The notes under the pieces are model-generated. The model saw nothing but the letters and a program-made list of their open reading frames with translations. It was not told the origin of the DNA and did not search any database. From positions 24,298-88,297 of the forward strand of contig JAPKMW010000040.1 of NCBI GenBank assembly GCA_026645575.1: 64,000 nt of DNA, in the 5' to 3' direction. Source of the DNA: Caldilineaceae bacterium. Its GTDB lineage: Bacteria; Chloroflexota; Anaerolineae; Caldilineales; Caldilineaceae. The position numbers and the translations under genes are program-made. This document shows positions 27,723 through 36,865 of this stretch, in pieces. The first letter of the stretch is position 1. Each line of letters begins with the position of its first letter.

Positions 27723-28961
27723 ATGCAAAAATGGGAACGACAATACGATCTACTAGCCGGCATCTTGACTGACCAAGGCGTCGATGTTCCGGCCACCATT
27801 GCTGCGCTCACGCAGCAAGTGATCGAGTTGCCTTCGTGGGCGGTGGGCAATTCGGGCACGCGCTATGGCGTCTTCCGCCAGGCCGGCGCGGCGCAGACGA
27901 TTTGGGACAAGATCGAGGATTGCGCCGAACTGCAACGGGTCCTCGGCGTCTGCCCGGTCATGGCGAGTCACGTCTCCTGGGATGTAACCGACGATGGCCG
28001 CTTTGAACCAGTGCGCGACTACGCCGCTGAACGGGGGCTGCGCATCGGCACAGTGCACCCCAACACCTTTATGGGGCAACAATTCCGCCTGGGCAGCATC
28101 TGTAGCCCCGATGCTGACGTGCGGCGCAGCACCATCGATCACTTTGTCGAATGTGTGCGCATCACGCGCGAGATGGGGTCACGCGCCATCGGCATCTGGC
28201 TGGCCGACGGCACCAATTACCCCGGCCAGGATCATCTGCGCAGCCGCAAACAGCGCATGGCTGAAGGGTTACAAGCGCTCTACGACGCCCTCGACCCTGA
28301 TATGACGCTGCTGGTCGAATACAAATATTATGAACCGGCCTTTTACACGACTGACTTGATGGACTGGGGTATCTCCTTCCTCACCTGTTCCCGCCTGGGG
28401 CCACAGGCCAAGGTGCTGGTCGATCTCGGCCACCACCCGCCCAGCGCCAACATCGAACACATTATCGCCATCCTGCTCGACGAACAGAAGCTGGGCGGTT
28501 TTCATCTCAACGACCGCAAATATGGCGACGATGACCTGATGACCGGGACGATCAATCCGCTCCAACTCTTCTTGATTTTTGATCAACTGGTCGATGCCGC
28601 CCAAGATCCGGCCACGGCGGCCACCGCCAACGGGGTCGTCTACATGCTGGATCAATCGCACAACATCGAAGGCAGCATGGAAGGCATTATCCAGTCCACG
28701 ATGAATACGCAGACGGCCTATGCCAAAGCCCTGCTCGTTGATCGCCCCCGCTTGCGCGCTGCCCAGGCCGACGGCGACGTGATTCTCGCCAATCGCATCC
28801 TGATGGCGGCCTACGAAACCGATGTCCGCCCGCTGCTCTGCCGCGTCCGTGCCGAAATGGGCCGCGGCCCCGACCCTATCGTCGCCTTCCGGGAAGGTGG
28901 CTATCGCCAGCGCATCGCCGAAATGCGCAAGGGGCCGGGGATTGGGACGTTGGGTGGATAA
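27723..28961 (+). CDS. rhaI: L-rhamnose isomerase, RhaI type
   Basis: 412 residues. It matches the Pseudomonas stutzeri-type L-rhamnose isomerase, a metal-dependent TIM-barrel ketol-isomerase converting L-rhamnose to L-rhamnulose. Metal ligands are visible in LLVEYKYYEPAFYTTD (Glu), KVLVDLGHHPPSAN (Asp, His) and GGFHLNDRKYGDDD (His, Asp). A tail DPIVAFREGGYRQRI is typical of this subtype. ATG 27723 follows a strong AGGAGGGGTGACG site; an earlier in-frame start would read through the dyad repeat. Kinase, mutarotase and dehydrogenase genes follow. Confidence 0.9.
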   Translation: MQKWERQYDLLAGILTDQGVDVPATIAALTQQVIELPSWAVGNSGTRYGVFRQAGAAQTIWDKIEDCAELQRVLGVCPVMASHVSWDVTDDGRFEPVRDYAAERGLRIGTVHPNTFMGQQFRLGSICSPDADVRRSTIDHFVECVRITREMGSRAIGIWLADGTNYPGQDHLRSRKQRMAEGLQALYDALDPDMTLLVEYKYYEPAFYTTDLMDWGISFLTCSRLGPQAKVLVDLGHHPPSANIEHIIAILLDEQKLGGFHLNDRKYGDDDLMTGTINPLQLFLIFDQLVDAAQDPATAATANGVVYMLDQSHNIEGSMEGIIQSTMNTQTAYAKALLVDRPRLRAAQADGDVILANRILMAAYETDVRPLLCRVRAEMGRGPDPIVAFREGGYRQRIAEMRKGPGIGTLGG

Positions 28962-28977
28962 GGGGGAAACGGTGTTG

Positions 28978-29039
28978 GAGATTGAGAGATTAAGAGATTA
29001 AGAGATTTTGTCTCGCCAATCTCTCAATCTCTTAATCTC
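28978..29039. repeat. Iterated-word inverted repeat D
   Basis: GAGATTGAGAGATTAAGAGA, with further AGATT words to 29007, pairs with AATCTCTCAATCTCTTAATC ending at 29039, with a TTGTCTCGCC loop. It lies between the isomerase and mutarotase genes. The word GATTAAGAGATT recurs in repeat E at 35080-35159. Confidence 0.88.
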
Positions 29040-29078
29040 TGAACCCTAACAAGAACTCTGTGAAAGAGAGGTTTGCTC

Positions 29079-29402
29079 ATGCAACGCATCGGAATGACCT
29101 GGCAGGTGGACCCGGCACACTGGGAGGAGTACAAGGCGATCCATTTGAACCCCTGGCCGGAGTTGGTTGCGGCGATCCAGGCGGTGGGGATTCACAACTA
29201 TAGCATCTTCGCCTTTGGCACGCGGGTCTTTGCCTATATGGAAGTGGACAATGATGACGTTTACGCCGCGCTTAACGTCTTGTCACAAACCGACATCAAA
29301 CAACGCTGGGACGCGGAGGTGACAACCTGGGTGTTGCCCGAAGCGGCGGAAGGGACGGGTATCCAGTTTATGGCGCTGGAACCGATCTTCTATTGTCCGT
29401 GA
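29079..29402 (+). CDS. rhaM: L-rhamnose mutarotase
   Basis: A 107-residue protein with the RhaM pattern YKAIHLNPWPEL (active His), GIHNYSIFAFGTRVFAYMEV and a C-terminal MALEPIFY. It interconverts the alpha and beta anomers of L-rhamnose, feeding the isomerase. ATG 29079 (MQRIGMTW) is chosen over a TTG two codons upstream. It ends 11 bp before the kinase ATG. Confidence 0.92.
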   Translation: MQRIGMTWQVDPAHWEEYKAIHLNPWPELVAAIQAVGIHNYSIFAFGTRVFAYMEVDNDDVYAALNVLSQTDIKQRWDAEVTTWVLPEAAEGTGIQFMALEPIFYCP

Positions 29403-29413
29403 GGAGGACGCCG

Positions 29414-30922
29414 ATGCACAATTATATCGCCGTCGATTTGGGTGCGGAAAGCGGTCGGGTCTGTGTTGTCACGCTAGACGATCGCGGCTTTGCCCTACAG
29501 GAAAGCCATCGCTTTGCCAATGGGGGCGTGCAGGTGGGTCAAAGCCTGCATTGGGATGTATTACACCTCTGGCAGGAGATCAAGCGCGGGCTGCGCATGG
29601 CCGCTGATCAATATGGCGCCATTCGTTCGGTGGCGGTCGATACGTGGGGGATTGACTTTGCGCTGCTGGATCGCGCCGGCAAGTTGGTGGGCAATCCGTA
29701 CTGTTACCGCGACGCCCGTACCGCTGGTATGATGGAACGGGCGTTGGCGCGTCTGCCGCGCCAGGAAATCTACCGGCAGAGCGGCGGTATCCAGTTTCTG
29801 AGCATCAACACCCTCTACCAATTGCTGGCTATGGTCGAAGTGCGCGACCCCGCACTCGATGGCGCGGCGACCTTTTTGCTGATGCCCGACCTCTTTCACT
29901 ACTGGCTCTCCGGTCGCAAGGTGTGTGAGTTCACCAATGCCACGACGACCCAATTCTACCAAGCCGCGCAGGGAAGTTGGGCCTATGATCTGCTGACTGC
30001 GCTACAAATTCCGCCCCACCTCTTCCCGGAAGTGGTCATGCCCGGCACGGTTTTGGGCGAGTTGCGCGCCACCGTGGCGGAAGAGACCGGCTTGGGGTCA
30101 ATCCCGGTCATCGCCACGGCAACCCATGACACCGCCGCCGCCATTGTGGCCGTGCCGGCGCCGACCGAGCAATTCGCCTGGCTCAGTTCCGGCACCTGGT
30201 CGCTGCTAGGCGGCATTGCAACTGCGCCGCTGGTTAGTGAACAGGCGTTGGCCTACAACTTTAGCAGCTATGGCGGCCCCGGCGGCTACTTCCTGCCCTG
30301 GAAAAATATCATGGGGTTGTGGCTGTTGCAAGAATGTCGCCGTTGCTGGGCGCAAGCGGGTCAAACCTTCAGCTATGAAACGCTGGTTGCAATGGCGGAA
30401 GCGGCGCCCCCTTTCACCGCCATCATCGATCCCGATGACGCCGCCTTCCTGGCTCCCAAAAACATGCCGGAAGCGATTGCCAACTACTGTCGCCACCATG
30501 ACCAGCCCGTCCCCGATAGTCCTGGTATGATGACCCGTGTGATTCTGGAAAGTCTGGCCCTGCGTTATCGGTGGACATTGGAAAAGCTGGGCGAATTGCA
30601 GCAGCGCACCTTTGACCAGTTGTATGTGGTCGGCGGCGGCAGCCGGAATCAACTGCTCTGTCAACTTACTGCTGACGCCTGTGGCGTGCCGGTGGTGGCT
30701 GGGCCGGTCGAAGCGACAACCATTGGCAATGCGGCCTTGCAAGCCGTCGCACTGGGTGATCTGCCTTCGTTGACGGCGGCAAGAGCGTTGATCCGTGAGG
30801 CGTTTGCCGTGACGGTTTATGAACCCAACTTGACTACGGAGGGTCGCGCCGCCTGGGCCGAGGCCTATGTGCGCTTCCAAGAATACTTACTCAGATTGAC
30901 CGCTCCTGCGGACAAGGAATAA
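29414..30922 (+). CDS. rhaB: Rhamnulokinase
   Basis: 502 residues of the FGGY carbohydrate-kinase family; phosphorylates L-rhamnulose at O1. Visible: the phosphate-1 loop AVDLGAESGRVCV, VAVDTWGIDFALLD, the acidic catalytic region ATATHDTAAAI with LSSGTWSLLG, and the adenosine-binding VVGGGSRNQLLCQLTADACG. These are RhaB-specific rather than xylulokinase-type. ATG 29414 follows GGAGGACGCCG. The next gene starts 10 bp after the stop, so isomerase, mutarotase, kinase and dehydrogenase form one operon. Confidence 0.93.
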   Translation: MHNYIAVDLGAESGRVCVVTLDDRGFALQESHRFANGGVQVGQSLHWDVLHLWQEIKRGLRMAADQYGAIRSVAVDTWGIDFALLDRAGKLVGNPYCYRDARTAGMMERALARLPRQEIYRQSGGIQFLSINTLYQLLAMVEVRDPALDGAATFLLMPDLFHYWLSGRKVCEFTNATTTQFYQAAQGSWAYDLLTALQIPPHLFPEVVMPGTVLGELRATVAEETGLGSIPVIATATHDTAAAIVAVPAPTEQFAWLSSGTWSLLGGIATAPLVSEQALAYNFSSYGGPGGYFLPWKNIMGLWLLQECRRCWAQAGQTFSYETLVAMAEAAPPFTAIIDPDDAAFLAPKNMPEAIANYCRHHDQPVPDSPGMMTRVILESLALRYRWTLEKLGELQQRTFDQLYVVGGGSRNQLLCQLTADACGVPVVAGPVEATTIGNAALQAVALGDLPSLTAARALIREAFAVTVYEPNLTTEGRAAWAEAYVRFQEYLLRLTAPADKE

Positions 30923-30932
30923 AGGAGGTCTT

Positions 30933-31952
30933 ATGCGTGGCGTTGTTTTCCTCGGTGATCGACAGGCTGCCGTGCGCGATTATCCTGATCCGCAACCAGG
31001 GCCGGGCGAGGTAGTGGTGCAACTTAAAGCGGGTGGCTTGTGCGGCAGTGATCTCCATCTCTACCGCCAGAGCGCCGCGCAACGGGCCGGCAACACCATG
31101 ATCCCTGGTCACGAGCCATGTGGCGTGGTGGCGCGTTTGGGGGAGGGCGTCACCAATGTGCAGGTGGGGGATCGGGTCTCGGTCTACCACTATCGCGGCT
31201 GCGGCTATTGCAAACATTGTCTGGGTGGCAATCTCATGTGGTGTCCCGACCGGCGTGGTTATGGCGGCCCCATTCACGGCTCCGACGCCGACCTCATCTT
31301 GACGGATGCGCGCAACTGTCTGCCTTTACCTGCCGAGTTATCCTTTGCGGTTGGCGCCATGATGGCGTGCAACGCCGGCACGGCTTTTTCCTCCATCAGC
31401 AAGCTACATCCCTCCGGTGCTGATACAGTCGCCATCTTTGGTCAAGGACCGGTGGGTCTGGCGGGGACACTCTTTGCAAAAGCGATGGGGGCGCGCGTCA
31501 TCGGGATCGATCCGATTGCCGAACGTCGCGACCTGGCACGCAGCTTGGGCGCCGATGAAACGCTCGACCCCATCACGGATGATCCAGTAAAGGCGATTCA
31601 AGCACTGACCCACGGCGAAGGGGCAGATTGCGCGTATGAAACCTCCGGCAGCGCTGCCGGTCAAAATGGCGCGGTTGACAGTTTGCGGCTGGGCGGACGC
31701 GCTGTCTTTGTCGGCATTGGGCACAATGACAAAACGTTGAGTCCGTCCCAGATCATCGGGCGGCAGTTGACGCTCATGGGTTCCTTCGTCCTGCCCATCC
31801 AGATGTATTATGCGATGTTGCGCTTTATCCAAGACCGCCATGTACCGCTGGAAGCGTTGGTGACGCATCGTTTTCCCATTGAACAGGCCCCCGCCGCGTT
31901 TACCCTCTTCGACAGCGGCAAAACCGGCAAAGTCATTTTTGAATGGACGTGA
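30933..31952 (+). CDS. Zinc-dependent medium-chain dehydrogenase
   Basis: 339 residues. Catalytic zinc ligands are in GGLCGSDLHLYR and GHEPCGVV; the structural zinc site is GCGYCKHCLGGNLMWC; the NAD fold is VAIFGQGPVGLAGTLFAKAMG. It follows rhaB by 10 bp. In a rhamnose operon it may oxidise or reduce a downstream product such as lactaldehyde, or L-rhamnose itself in an oxidative branch; the sequence does not tell which. No rhamnulose-1-phosphate aldolase follows. Confidence 0.88.
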   Translation: MRGVVFLGDRQAAVRDYPDPQPGPGEVVVQLKAGGLCGSDLHLYRQSAAQRAGNTMIPGHEPCGVVARLGEGVTNVQVGDRVSVYHYRGCGYCKHCLGGNLMWCPDRRGYGGPIHGSDADLILTDARNCLPLPAELSFAVGAMMACNAGTAFSSISKLHPSGADTVAIFGQGPVGLAGTLFAKAMGARVIGIDPIAERRDLARSLGADETLDPITDDPVKAIQALTHGEGADCAYETSGSAAGQNGAVDSLRLGGRAVFVGIGHNDKTLSPSQIIGRQLTLMGSFVLPIQMYYAMLRFIQDRHVPLEALVTHRFPIEQAPAAFTLFDSGKTGKVIFEWT

Positions 31953-31963
31953 CACTCCTGACA

Positions 31964-33052
31964 TTACGGCAACGGCTGCGGATCGACCGTCGGGCCGGGG
32001 ATAGTGGGCTTGCCATCGACAAAGGTGACCGGTTCAATGCGCAAGCTGCGTTCGCCTTCGGGATAGCCAACCACCGGTGCTGTCCAGGCGTGGTAGACCA
32101 TCCACAAGTTGCCTTCGTCATCGCGGAAAAATTCTTCACCGCCTGGCCCCATGGCTTGCTGGTTGAATTGGAAAATAGGCTCCCGCTGCGGCTTGACACA
32201 TGGTCCCGTCACCGTTTCACAGACGGCATAACCGACGGCATAGGTGTGGCTTTCCCACCAGTTGCCGGAGTAGAAGAGATAATATTGGTCTTCGTGTTCG
32301 ACCATCGCCGGCGCTTCGATCAACGGGCTTTCCCACAGTTGATCGCGCCGGATCAGTTCGACTGGCTCACCCACCAACGTCAGCCCATCGTCACTTAATT
32401 GCTGCACCCATAGCCCAACTGGGCGACCGCAACAGTTGCCGTCATTTTTCCAGAGCAGATAAGACGTTCCATCGGCATCAACAAAAGGGCTGGGATCAAT
32501 CGAGCCGCCCAGGTCAACTTGACAAATAAAGGGTTCGCTGGAATCGTCGGTAAAGGGGCCAGCGGGGTTATCACTCACCGCGCGGGAAATGCACTGACGG
32601 CCTTCCGCCCGATAGCGCGCCGTGTAGTAGAGAATATACTGCTCCCCCCGTGGCAACACCGCCGGCGCCCAAGTCAAACTCTGATGCCAGGCTGCCCAAA
32701 GCGGCAACGTAGGCAACGCATCGCCCAACCGTTCATAGGTGGCAAAATCTTCGCTCAAGCGCACCACCGGGACATTAGTATCGCCGACGTTGGTGGAATA
32801 GGCATAATACCCATCATCCACCGCCAACACAAAAGGATCGGGAAAATCACCGGGAAAGAGCGGGTTGTCATAAACGCCTACCTGTCCGCTTGCTGTCGGT
32901 GGCGTCGGCGGCGGCACCGTCCCTGCTTGCCCACTCGGCAGTTGTAAGGTGGCACACCCCGTCAACCAGAGAGCAAGAACCGCAATCCACACCACGGCAT
33001 ATGACGTCGGGCGCCTCCGCACATTACCCATTACTTGTTGTCCATTATCCAT
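31964..33052 (-). CDS. GH43-family glycoside hydrolase lipoprotein
   Basis: 362 residues. A signal peptide ends in the lipobox LTGC (Cys ~33) and a Pro/Thr linker, so the enzyme is anchored outside the membrane. Family 43 residues are in order: FPGDFPDPFVL (base), TWAPAVLPRGEQYILYY, SIDPSPFVDADGTSYLLW (second Asp) and LIEAPAMVEHEDQYYLFY (acid Glu). It is the extracellular counterpart of the 15840-16805 enzyme. The first ten codons are made of an iterated ATGG(A/G)TAATG word, so the true start may be ATG 33052 or 33031. It ends the CUT1 transporter operon. Confidence 0.88.
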   Translation of the reverse strand: MDNGQQVMGNVRRRPTSYAVVWIAVLALWLTGCATLQLPSGQAGTVPPPTPPTASGQVGVYDNPLFPGDFPDPFVLAVDDGYYAYSTNVGDTNVPVVRLSEDFATYERLGDALPTLPLWAAWHQSLTWAPAVLPRGEQYILYYTARYRAEGRQCISRAVSDNPAGPFTDDSSEPFICQVDLGGSIDPSPFVDADGTSYLLWKNDGNCCGRPVGLWVQQLSDDGLTLVGEPVELIRRDQLWESPLIEAPAMVEHEDQYYLFYSGNWWESHTYAVGYAVCETVTGPCVKPQREPIFQFNQQAMGPGGEEFFRDDEGNLWMVYHAWTAPVVGYPEGERSLRIEPVTFVDGKPTIPGPTVDPQPLP

Positions 33053-33062
33053 TAACGATTAC

Positions 33063-33980
33063 TCAGCCTTTCAACCCTGTCGTTGCCACACTTTCGACAA
33101 AATATTTTTGCATAAAGAGCAGAATAATCACAATCGGCACAATCGCGATCACCGAGCCGGCCATGAGCAGATCCCAACGCCGCTCGTAGAGACCATTGAG
33201 TTGGGCCAACATCAGCGGAATCGTATATTTGCGCTGATCCGAAAGGTAGATGAGCGGCCCCAGGTAATCATTCCAACGGGCAATAAAGCCCAGACCGGCC
33301 AGCGTCGCCAGGATCGGCGTGGCCAGGGGCAGGAAGATAAACCAGAAGGTTTGCAGCGGGTTGGCGCCGTCGATCTTGGCGGCGTCTTCCAGTTCGTTAG
33401 GCAGGGTGCTGAAAAACTGGCGGGAGAGAAAGATGGCAAAGGCCGTGCCAAAGAAGAGCGGCACAATCAACGGCCAGAAGGTGTTGATCCAGCCGAGCCA
33501 GCGGAAGAGGATAAAGGACGGAATTAGCGTCACCACGCCGGGAATCATCATCGTTGCCAGCAGCAACATAAACATCGCCTGCCGACCGGGAAACTTCATG
33601 CGCGCAAACGCATAACCGGCGGCGGCGCTGATCAACACTTCCGTCACCGTCGTCGTGCCGGCAATCAGCAAAGAATTGGCAAAGCCGCGCCAGAGCGAAA
33701 TGCGCGACCAGACCTGCTCATAGTTCTCCCAGCGGATTGGGTCAGGAATCCAGCGAATGGGCAGGCTGAAGATGCCCTGTTGATCCTTCAGCGAAGTGGA
33801 AACCATGTAGACTAGCGGCGCCAATTGGGTAACTGCGCCCAGCAGCAGCACCAGAAAGGCGATCAACAGCCCAATGGTGCGCCCGTTGCGCCGCCGTTGG
33901 GTCATCTGGCGCGCTGGTGTTGCTGATTGGTTGTTAACCGTGGTCGATGTTTGTGTCGAGGTTGATGCAGTTGTCGCCAT
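33063..33980 (-). CDS. Sugar ABC transporter permease, MalG type
   Basis: 305 residues. A hydrophilic Thr/Gln-rich N-terminus of ~35 residues is followed by six membrane spans. The ATPase-contact EAA loop is LEDAAKIDGANPLQTFWFI, typical of the second permease of CUT1 systems. It works with the MalF-type permease and solute-binding protein encoded just upstream. The gene ends 11 bp before the GH43 lipoprotein start. Confidence 0.93.
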   Translation of the reverse strand: MATTASTSTQTSTTVNNQSATPARQMTQRRRNGRTIGLLIAFLVLLLGAVTQLAPLVYMVSTSLKDQQGIFSLPIRWIPDPIRWENYEQVWSRISLWRGFANSLLIAGTTTVTEVLISAAAGYAFARMKFPGRQAMFMLLLATMMIPGVVTLIPSFILFRWLGWINTFWPLIVPLFFGTAFAIFLSRQFFSTLPNELEDAAKIDGANPLQTFWFIFLPLATPILATLAGLGFIARWNDYLGPLIYLSDQRKYTIPLMLAQLNGLYERRWDLLMAGSVIAIVPIVIILLFMQKYFVESVATTGLKG

Positions 33981-34046
33981 GCTTGCTTCCTTTAGCGTTT
34001 ATACCCATTGCTTTTGATAGAGCGCCACGGTTGGCAAATTCACTTT

Positions 34047-34078
34047 GTCACCCCTTCACCCTGTCACCCCTTCACCCT
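34047..34078. repeat. Two tandem 16-bp words
   Basis: GTCACCCCTTCACCCT occurs twice head to tail in the 150-bp gap between the two permease genes. No matching inverse arm is evident. It appears to be a single-arm member of the iterated-word class. Confidence 0.7.
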
Positions 34079-34130
34079 GTCCCCATGACAAAGGCAGGCT
34101 CTTGTCATGATGGTATCAACAAAGCGAATC

Positions 34131-35057
34131 CTACCCATTCTCGGTAAAGACCCAGCGGCGGGCCAGGAAAAAGTTGAGAATGGTAATCGCCATAATGATG
34201 ACCCCCAACAGCCACGCCTGTGCTGACGCATAGCCCATGGAGAAATCACGGAACCCATTCCGCCAGATCAACATAACCATCGTCAGCGATTCATTGGCCG
34301 GCCCGCCATTGGTCATAATCGCCGGCTCGACAAAGATCTGGAAGCCGCCGATCAGTGCCGTAATCAGCAAAAAGAAGGTCGTCGGCGTCAGGATCGGCCA
34401 GGTAACCGACCAGAATTTATGCCAGTTGTTAGCACCATCAATTTCTGCTGCCTCGTACAACTGACGAGGAACGCTCTGTAAGGCGGCCACGTAAACCAGC
34501 GCTTGGTAGCCGACGCCCCGCCAGATGCCCATGATGATCAACGCCGGCTTGACCAGGGTGCGATCCTGCCACCAGTTGAGCCGCGTCCATTCGACGGGCA
34601 GACCCAAAGCGCGTAAGGTGTTATTGACCAAACCATAGTCCGGGTTCAGCAGCCACAGCCAGAGCAACGCCAGCGCCGCCACCGGTAAGACCGTGGGCAA
34701 GTAGTAGATCACCCGAAACGCCTGCCGCCCCGGCACCGGTTGGTTCATCAATGAAGCCAGAAAGACCGCCAACAGCAACGAAATCGGAATGCCCAGCAGC
34801 AGAAAGGCTGTATTCCCCATCGCCTTCCAGACCAACGGATCTTCCACAAATAGCCGCTGCCAATTCTCTACCCCGACAAACCGTGGCGCTCTGAGCAAAT
34901 CCCACGAGAAAAAGCTCAACACCACCGAGGCAATCATCGGGCCGGCCGAAAAGATCAAAAAGCCCAGCAAGGGCGCTGCAATAAAAAGGTAGCCCCAGAA
35001 GGTTTCGATTGGTTGGATTGCGCCTCTGCGGGAGCGAGCGGTTGTGAGTGCAGCCAT
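34131..35057 (-). CDS. Sugar ABC transporter permease, MalF type
   Basis: 308 residues, six membrane spans, with the EAA loop LYEAAEIDGANNWHKFWSV. Opening segment TFWGYLFIAAPLLGFLIFSAG is usual for CUT1 permeases such as those for arabinose oligomers, glycerol phosphate or maltose. No ATPase gene belongs to this operon, so a shared MsmK/MsmX-type ATPase encoded elsewhere probably energises it (inference). Confidence 0.93.
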   Translation of the reverse strand: MAALTTARSRRGAIQPIETFWGYLFIAAPLLGFLIFSAGPMIASVVLSFFSWDLLRAPRFVGVENWQRLFVEDPLVWKAMGNTAFLLLGIPISLLLAVFLASLMNQPVPGRQAFRVIYYLPTVLPVAALALLWLWLLNPDYGLVNNTLRALGLPVEWTRLNWWQDRTLVKPALIIMGIWRGVGYQALVYVAALQSVPRQLYEAAEIDGANNWHKFWSVTWPILTPTTFFLLITALIGGFQIFVEPAIMTNGGPANESLTMVMLIWRNGFRDFSMGYASAQAWLLGVIIMAITILNFFLARRWVFTENG

Positions 35058-35079
35058 GATGACTCCTACTAGCCAGCTA

Positions 35080-35159
35080 GAGATTAAGCGATTGAAAGAT
35101 TAAGAGATTGGTTGCGAACAACGCGGCGCAATTACTGAATCGCTCAATCGCTTAATCTC
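35080..35159. repeat. Iterated-word inverted repeat E
   Basis: GAGATTAAGCGATTGAAAGA, continuing with AGATT words to 35109, pairs with AATCGCTCAATCGCTTAATC ending at 35159. On the coding strand it begins 8 bp after the solute-binding-protein stop and separates that gene from its permease. Confidence 0.88.
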
Positions 35160-35167
35160 CCTTTTCA

Positions 35168-36598
35168 CTACTGTTCAATCGTCGCCCACGCCTCATCCAA
35201 CCCAGCCTGGATGGCTTCTTTGCGTTCAGCAATGGCCTGCTCGGCGGTTTTGGTGCCATCGACCACCACTTCGGGCCAGATGCCCTGCCACCAGTTGTCA
35301 TCAAACCACTGACCGTAGAGCGGCGTCTGCGTCCAAGGGCCAGCGCGTTCACAGCGGGCAGCCTCGACAAAGATTTCGGCGTTTTCCGGTTTTTGCTCCG
35401 GCTGTAAGAAAACATCGCTATTGGCAAGGTCGATCTGGTTGGGAATTTGGAAACCGAGCGCGGCCTGTTCAGTTTGTCCTTCGGCGCCGGCAATGAACTC
35501 GATAAAGCGGAAGGCTTGTTCAGCGTTCTGTTCCCCATTCGAGCCGGCAATGATGCCAATACCCACCGAGCCTGACCAGCCGGTAAAGGCGCAATCATCG
35601 GCGGTGGCGTAGAGATTGCCGCTAGGGCCGACTGGGTTGGGGATCACATCCCAATCAAAAGAGAGCGTATTGCGATAGGTGGTCGTCGCCCAACGCCCGT
35701 TGCTGTTGATCGCCACCCGGCCCGCCTCAAACATCTGGCCGATGGATTGGGACGAGGTCTGCTGCGAAGTTGGATGAACCTGATGCCTGTGGGTCAGGTC
35801 CGCGATCCACTGGACGGCGGCGACAGTTTCCGGCATGTCGGCGACAAAGGTGCGGCCATCTTCGGAAACGATCTGGCCGCCATTGCCGTAGACGGCGTTT
35901 TCAAACCAGATGTCGCCGATGCCAAAGACTTCCACGGTGTTGATGTCAAAGCCCTCTTCGCCCGGATGGCGACCACTGGCGTCTACCGTGATCTGGCGAC
36001 CGATCTCAACGATCTCATCCCAAGTCAGCGGAACAGTGGGGTCTGGTAACGGTACACCGGCAGCGGCAAAGAGATCTTTATTGATGTAGAGAACGGTAGG
36101 GCCGATATCCTTGGGCAAGGCATAGATGTCACCGGTGCCAAAGGTTCGCGTTTCCGGATCGTAACGGTAGCGCCCCAAGGCGGTATTCCAGATATTCTCC
36201 GGATCGATGACAGTGCTGGTATCCACAAAGGGCTGCAAATTGACCAGGGCGCCTCTAGACGCAAAGGCTGAGAAATTACCGTCGGGAATGTAGGCAATAT
36301 CAGGCGGGGTGCCACCAGCAATCATGGTGTTGAGCTTAGTCACATAGTCGTCGGGGGTGGGCGTGTACTCGATGACAATATCGGGGTTATTCTGATTGAA
36401 GGTCTCCACCAGTTGCCGGAAGACCTCCTGCTCATCCGGCCCGCCCCAGCCGACAAAGGTGAGGGTGACAGTTCCGCCCTCCTGTCCGCCTGTCTGATCC
36501 GTTGATTGATTGCCGGTGTTGCCGGGAGTGCCACAGGCGCCCAACAAGAGGGACAAAACCAGCAGCGCCGGAACCCAGTAAGTACGTAGATGTAGCAT
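35168..36598 (-). CDS. Sugar ABC transporter solute-binding lipoprotein (family 1)
   Basis: 476 residues. The signal peptide ends with lipobox LLGAC (Cys ~22) and a Gly/Gln/Thr linker. Body motifs FVGWGGPDEQEVFRQLVETF, YTPTPDDYVTKLNTMIAGG and GAEGQTEQAALGFQIP match family-1 binding proteins of CUT1 systems. First gene of a four-gene operon with two permeases and a GH43 lipoprotein, so the ligand is likely an arabinose- or xylose-containing oligosaccharide (inference). ATG 36598 follows GGGAGG; the 16 residues upstream do not look like a signal sequence. Confidence 0.92.
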   Translation of the reverse strand: MLHLRTYWVPALLVLSLLLGACGTPGNTGNQSTDQTGGQEGGTVTLTFVGWGGPDEQEVFRQLVETFNQNNPDIVIEYTPTPDDYVTKLNTMIAGGTPPDIAYIPDGNFSAFASRGALVNLQPFVDTSTVIDPENIWNTALGRYRYDPETRTFGTGDIYALPKDIGPTVLYINKDLFAAAGVPLPDPTVPLTWDEIVEIGRQITVDASGRHPGEEGFDINTVEVFGIGDIWFENAVYGNGGQIVSEDGRTFVADMPETVAAVQWIADLTHRHQVHPTSQQTSSQSIGQMFEAGRVAINSNGRWATTTYRNTLSFDWDVIPNPVGPSGNLYATADDCAFTGWSGSVGIGIIAGSNGEQNAEQAFRFIEFIAGAEGQTEQAALGFQIPNQIDLANSDVFLQPEQKPENAEIFVEAARCERAGPWTQTPLYGQWFDDNWWQGIWPEVVVDGTKTAEQAIAERKEAIQAGLDEAWATIEQ

Positions 36599-36767
36599 CG
36601 TTGCCTCCCATGAACACGCAAACCAGGAATGTGTATCAGTTTTCAAAAAACCGTGCTGCTACTGTAGCGGAGATCATGAGACAGGGCGTGTAAGGCGGGT
36701 TCCTGGGGTAAGCAACCATGTATCCACGCTATAGCTATCTTCTATACCGTGGTCTACCGTACTCTAC

Positions 36768-36804
36768 AAAAAAGAAGCTGGCCTTTTGCCAAAAGGCCAG
36801 CTTC
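36768..36804 (-). terminator. Rho-independent terminator of the DUF3616 gene
   Basis: GAAGCTGGCCTTTT (36774-36787) pairs perfectly with its complement at 36791-36804 around a 3-base loop, and on the minus strand is followed by six T residues (36773-36768). It lies 60 bp after the stop of the DUF3616 gene. Confidence 0.9.
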
Positions 36805-36865
36805 TCATCGACATTATCAGCCATTGTATAGCAATTGATGGGTGGCGATTGATGAGACCAAACTT

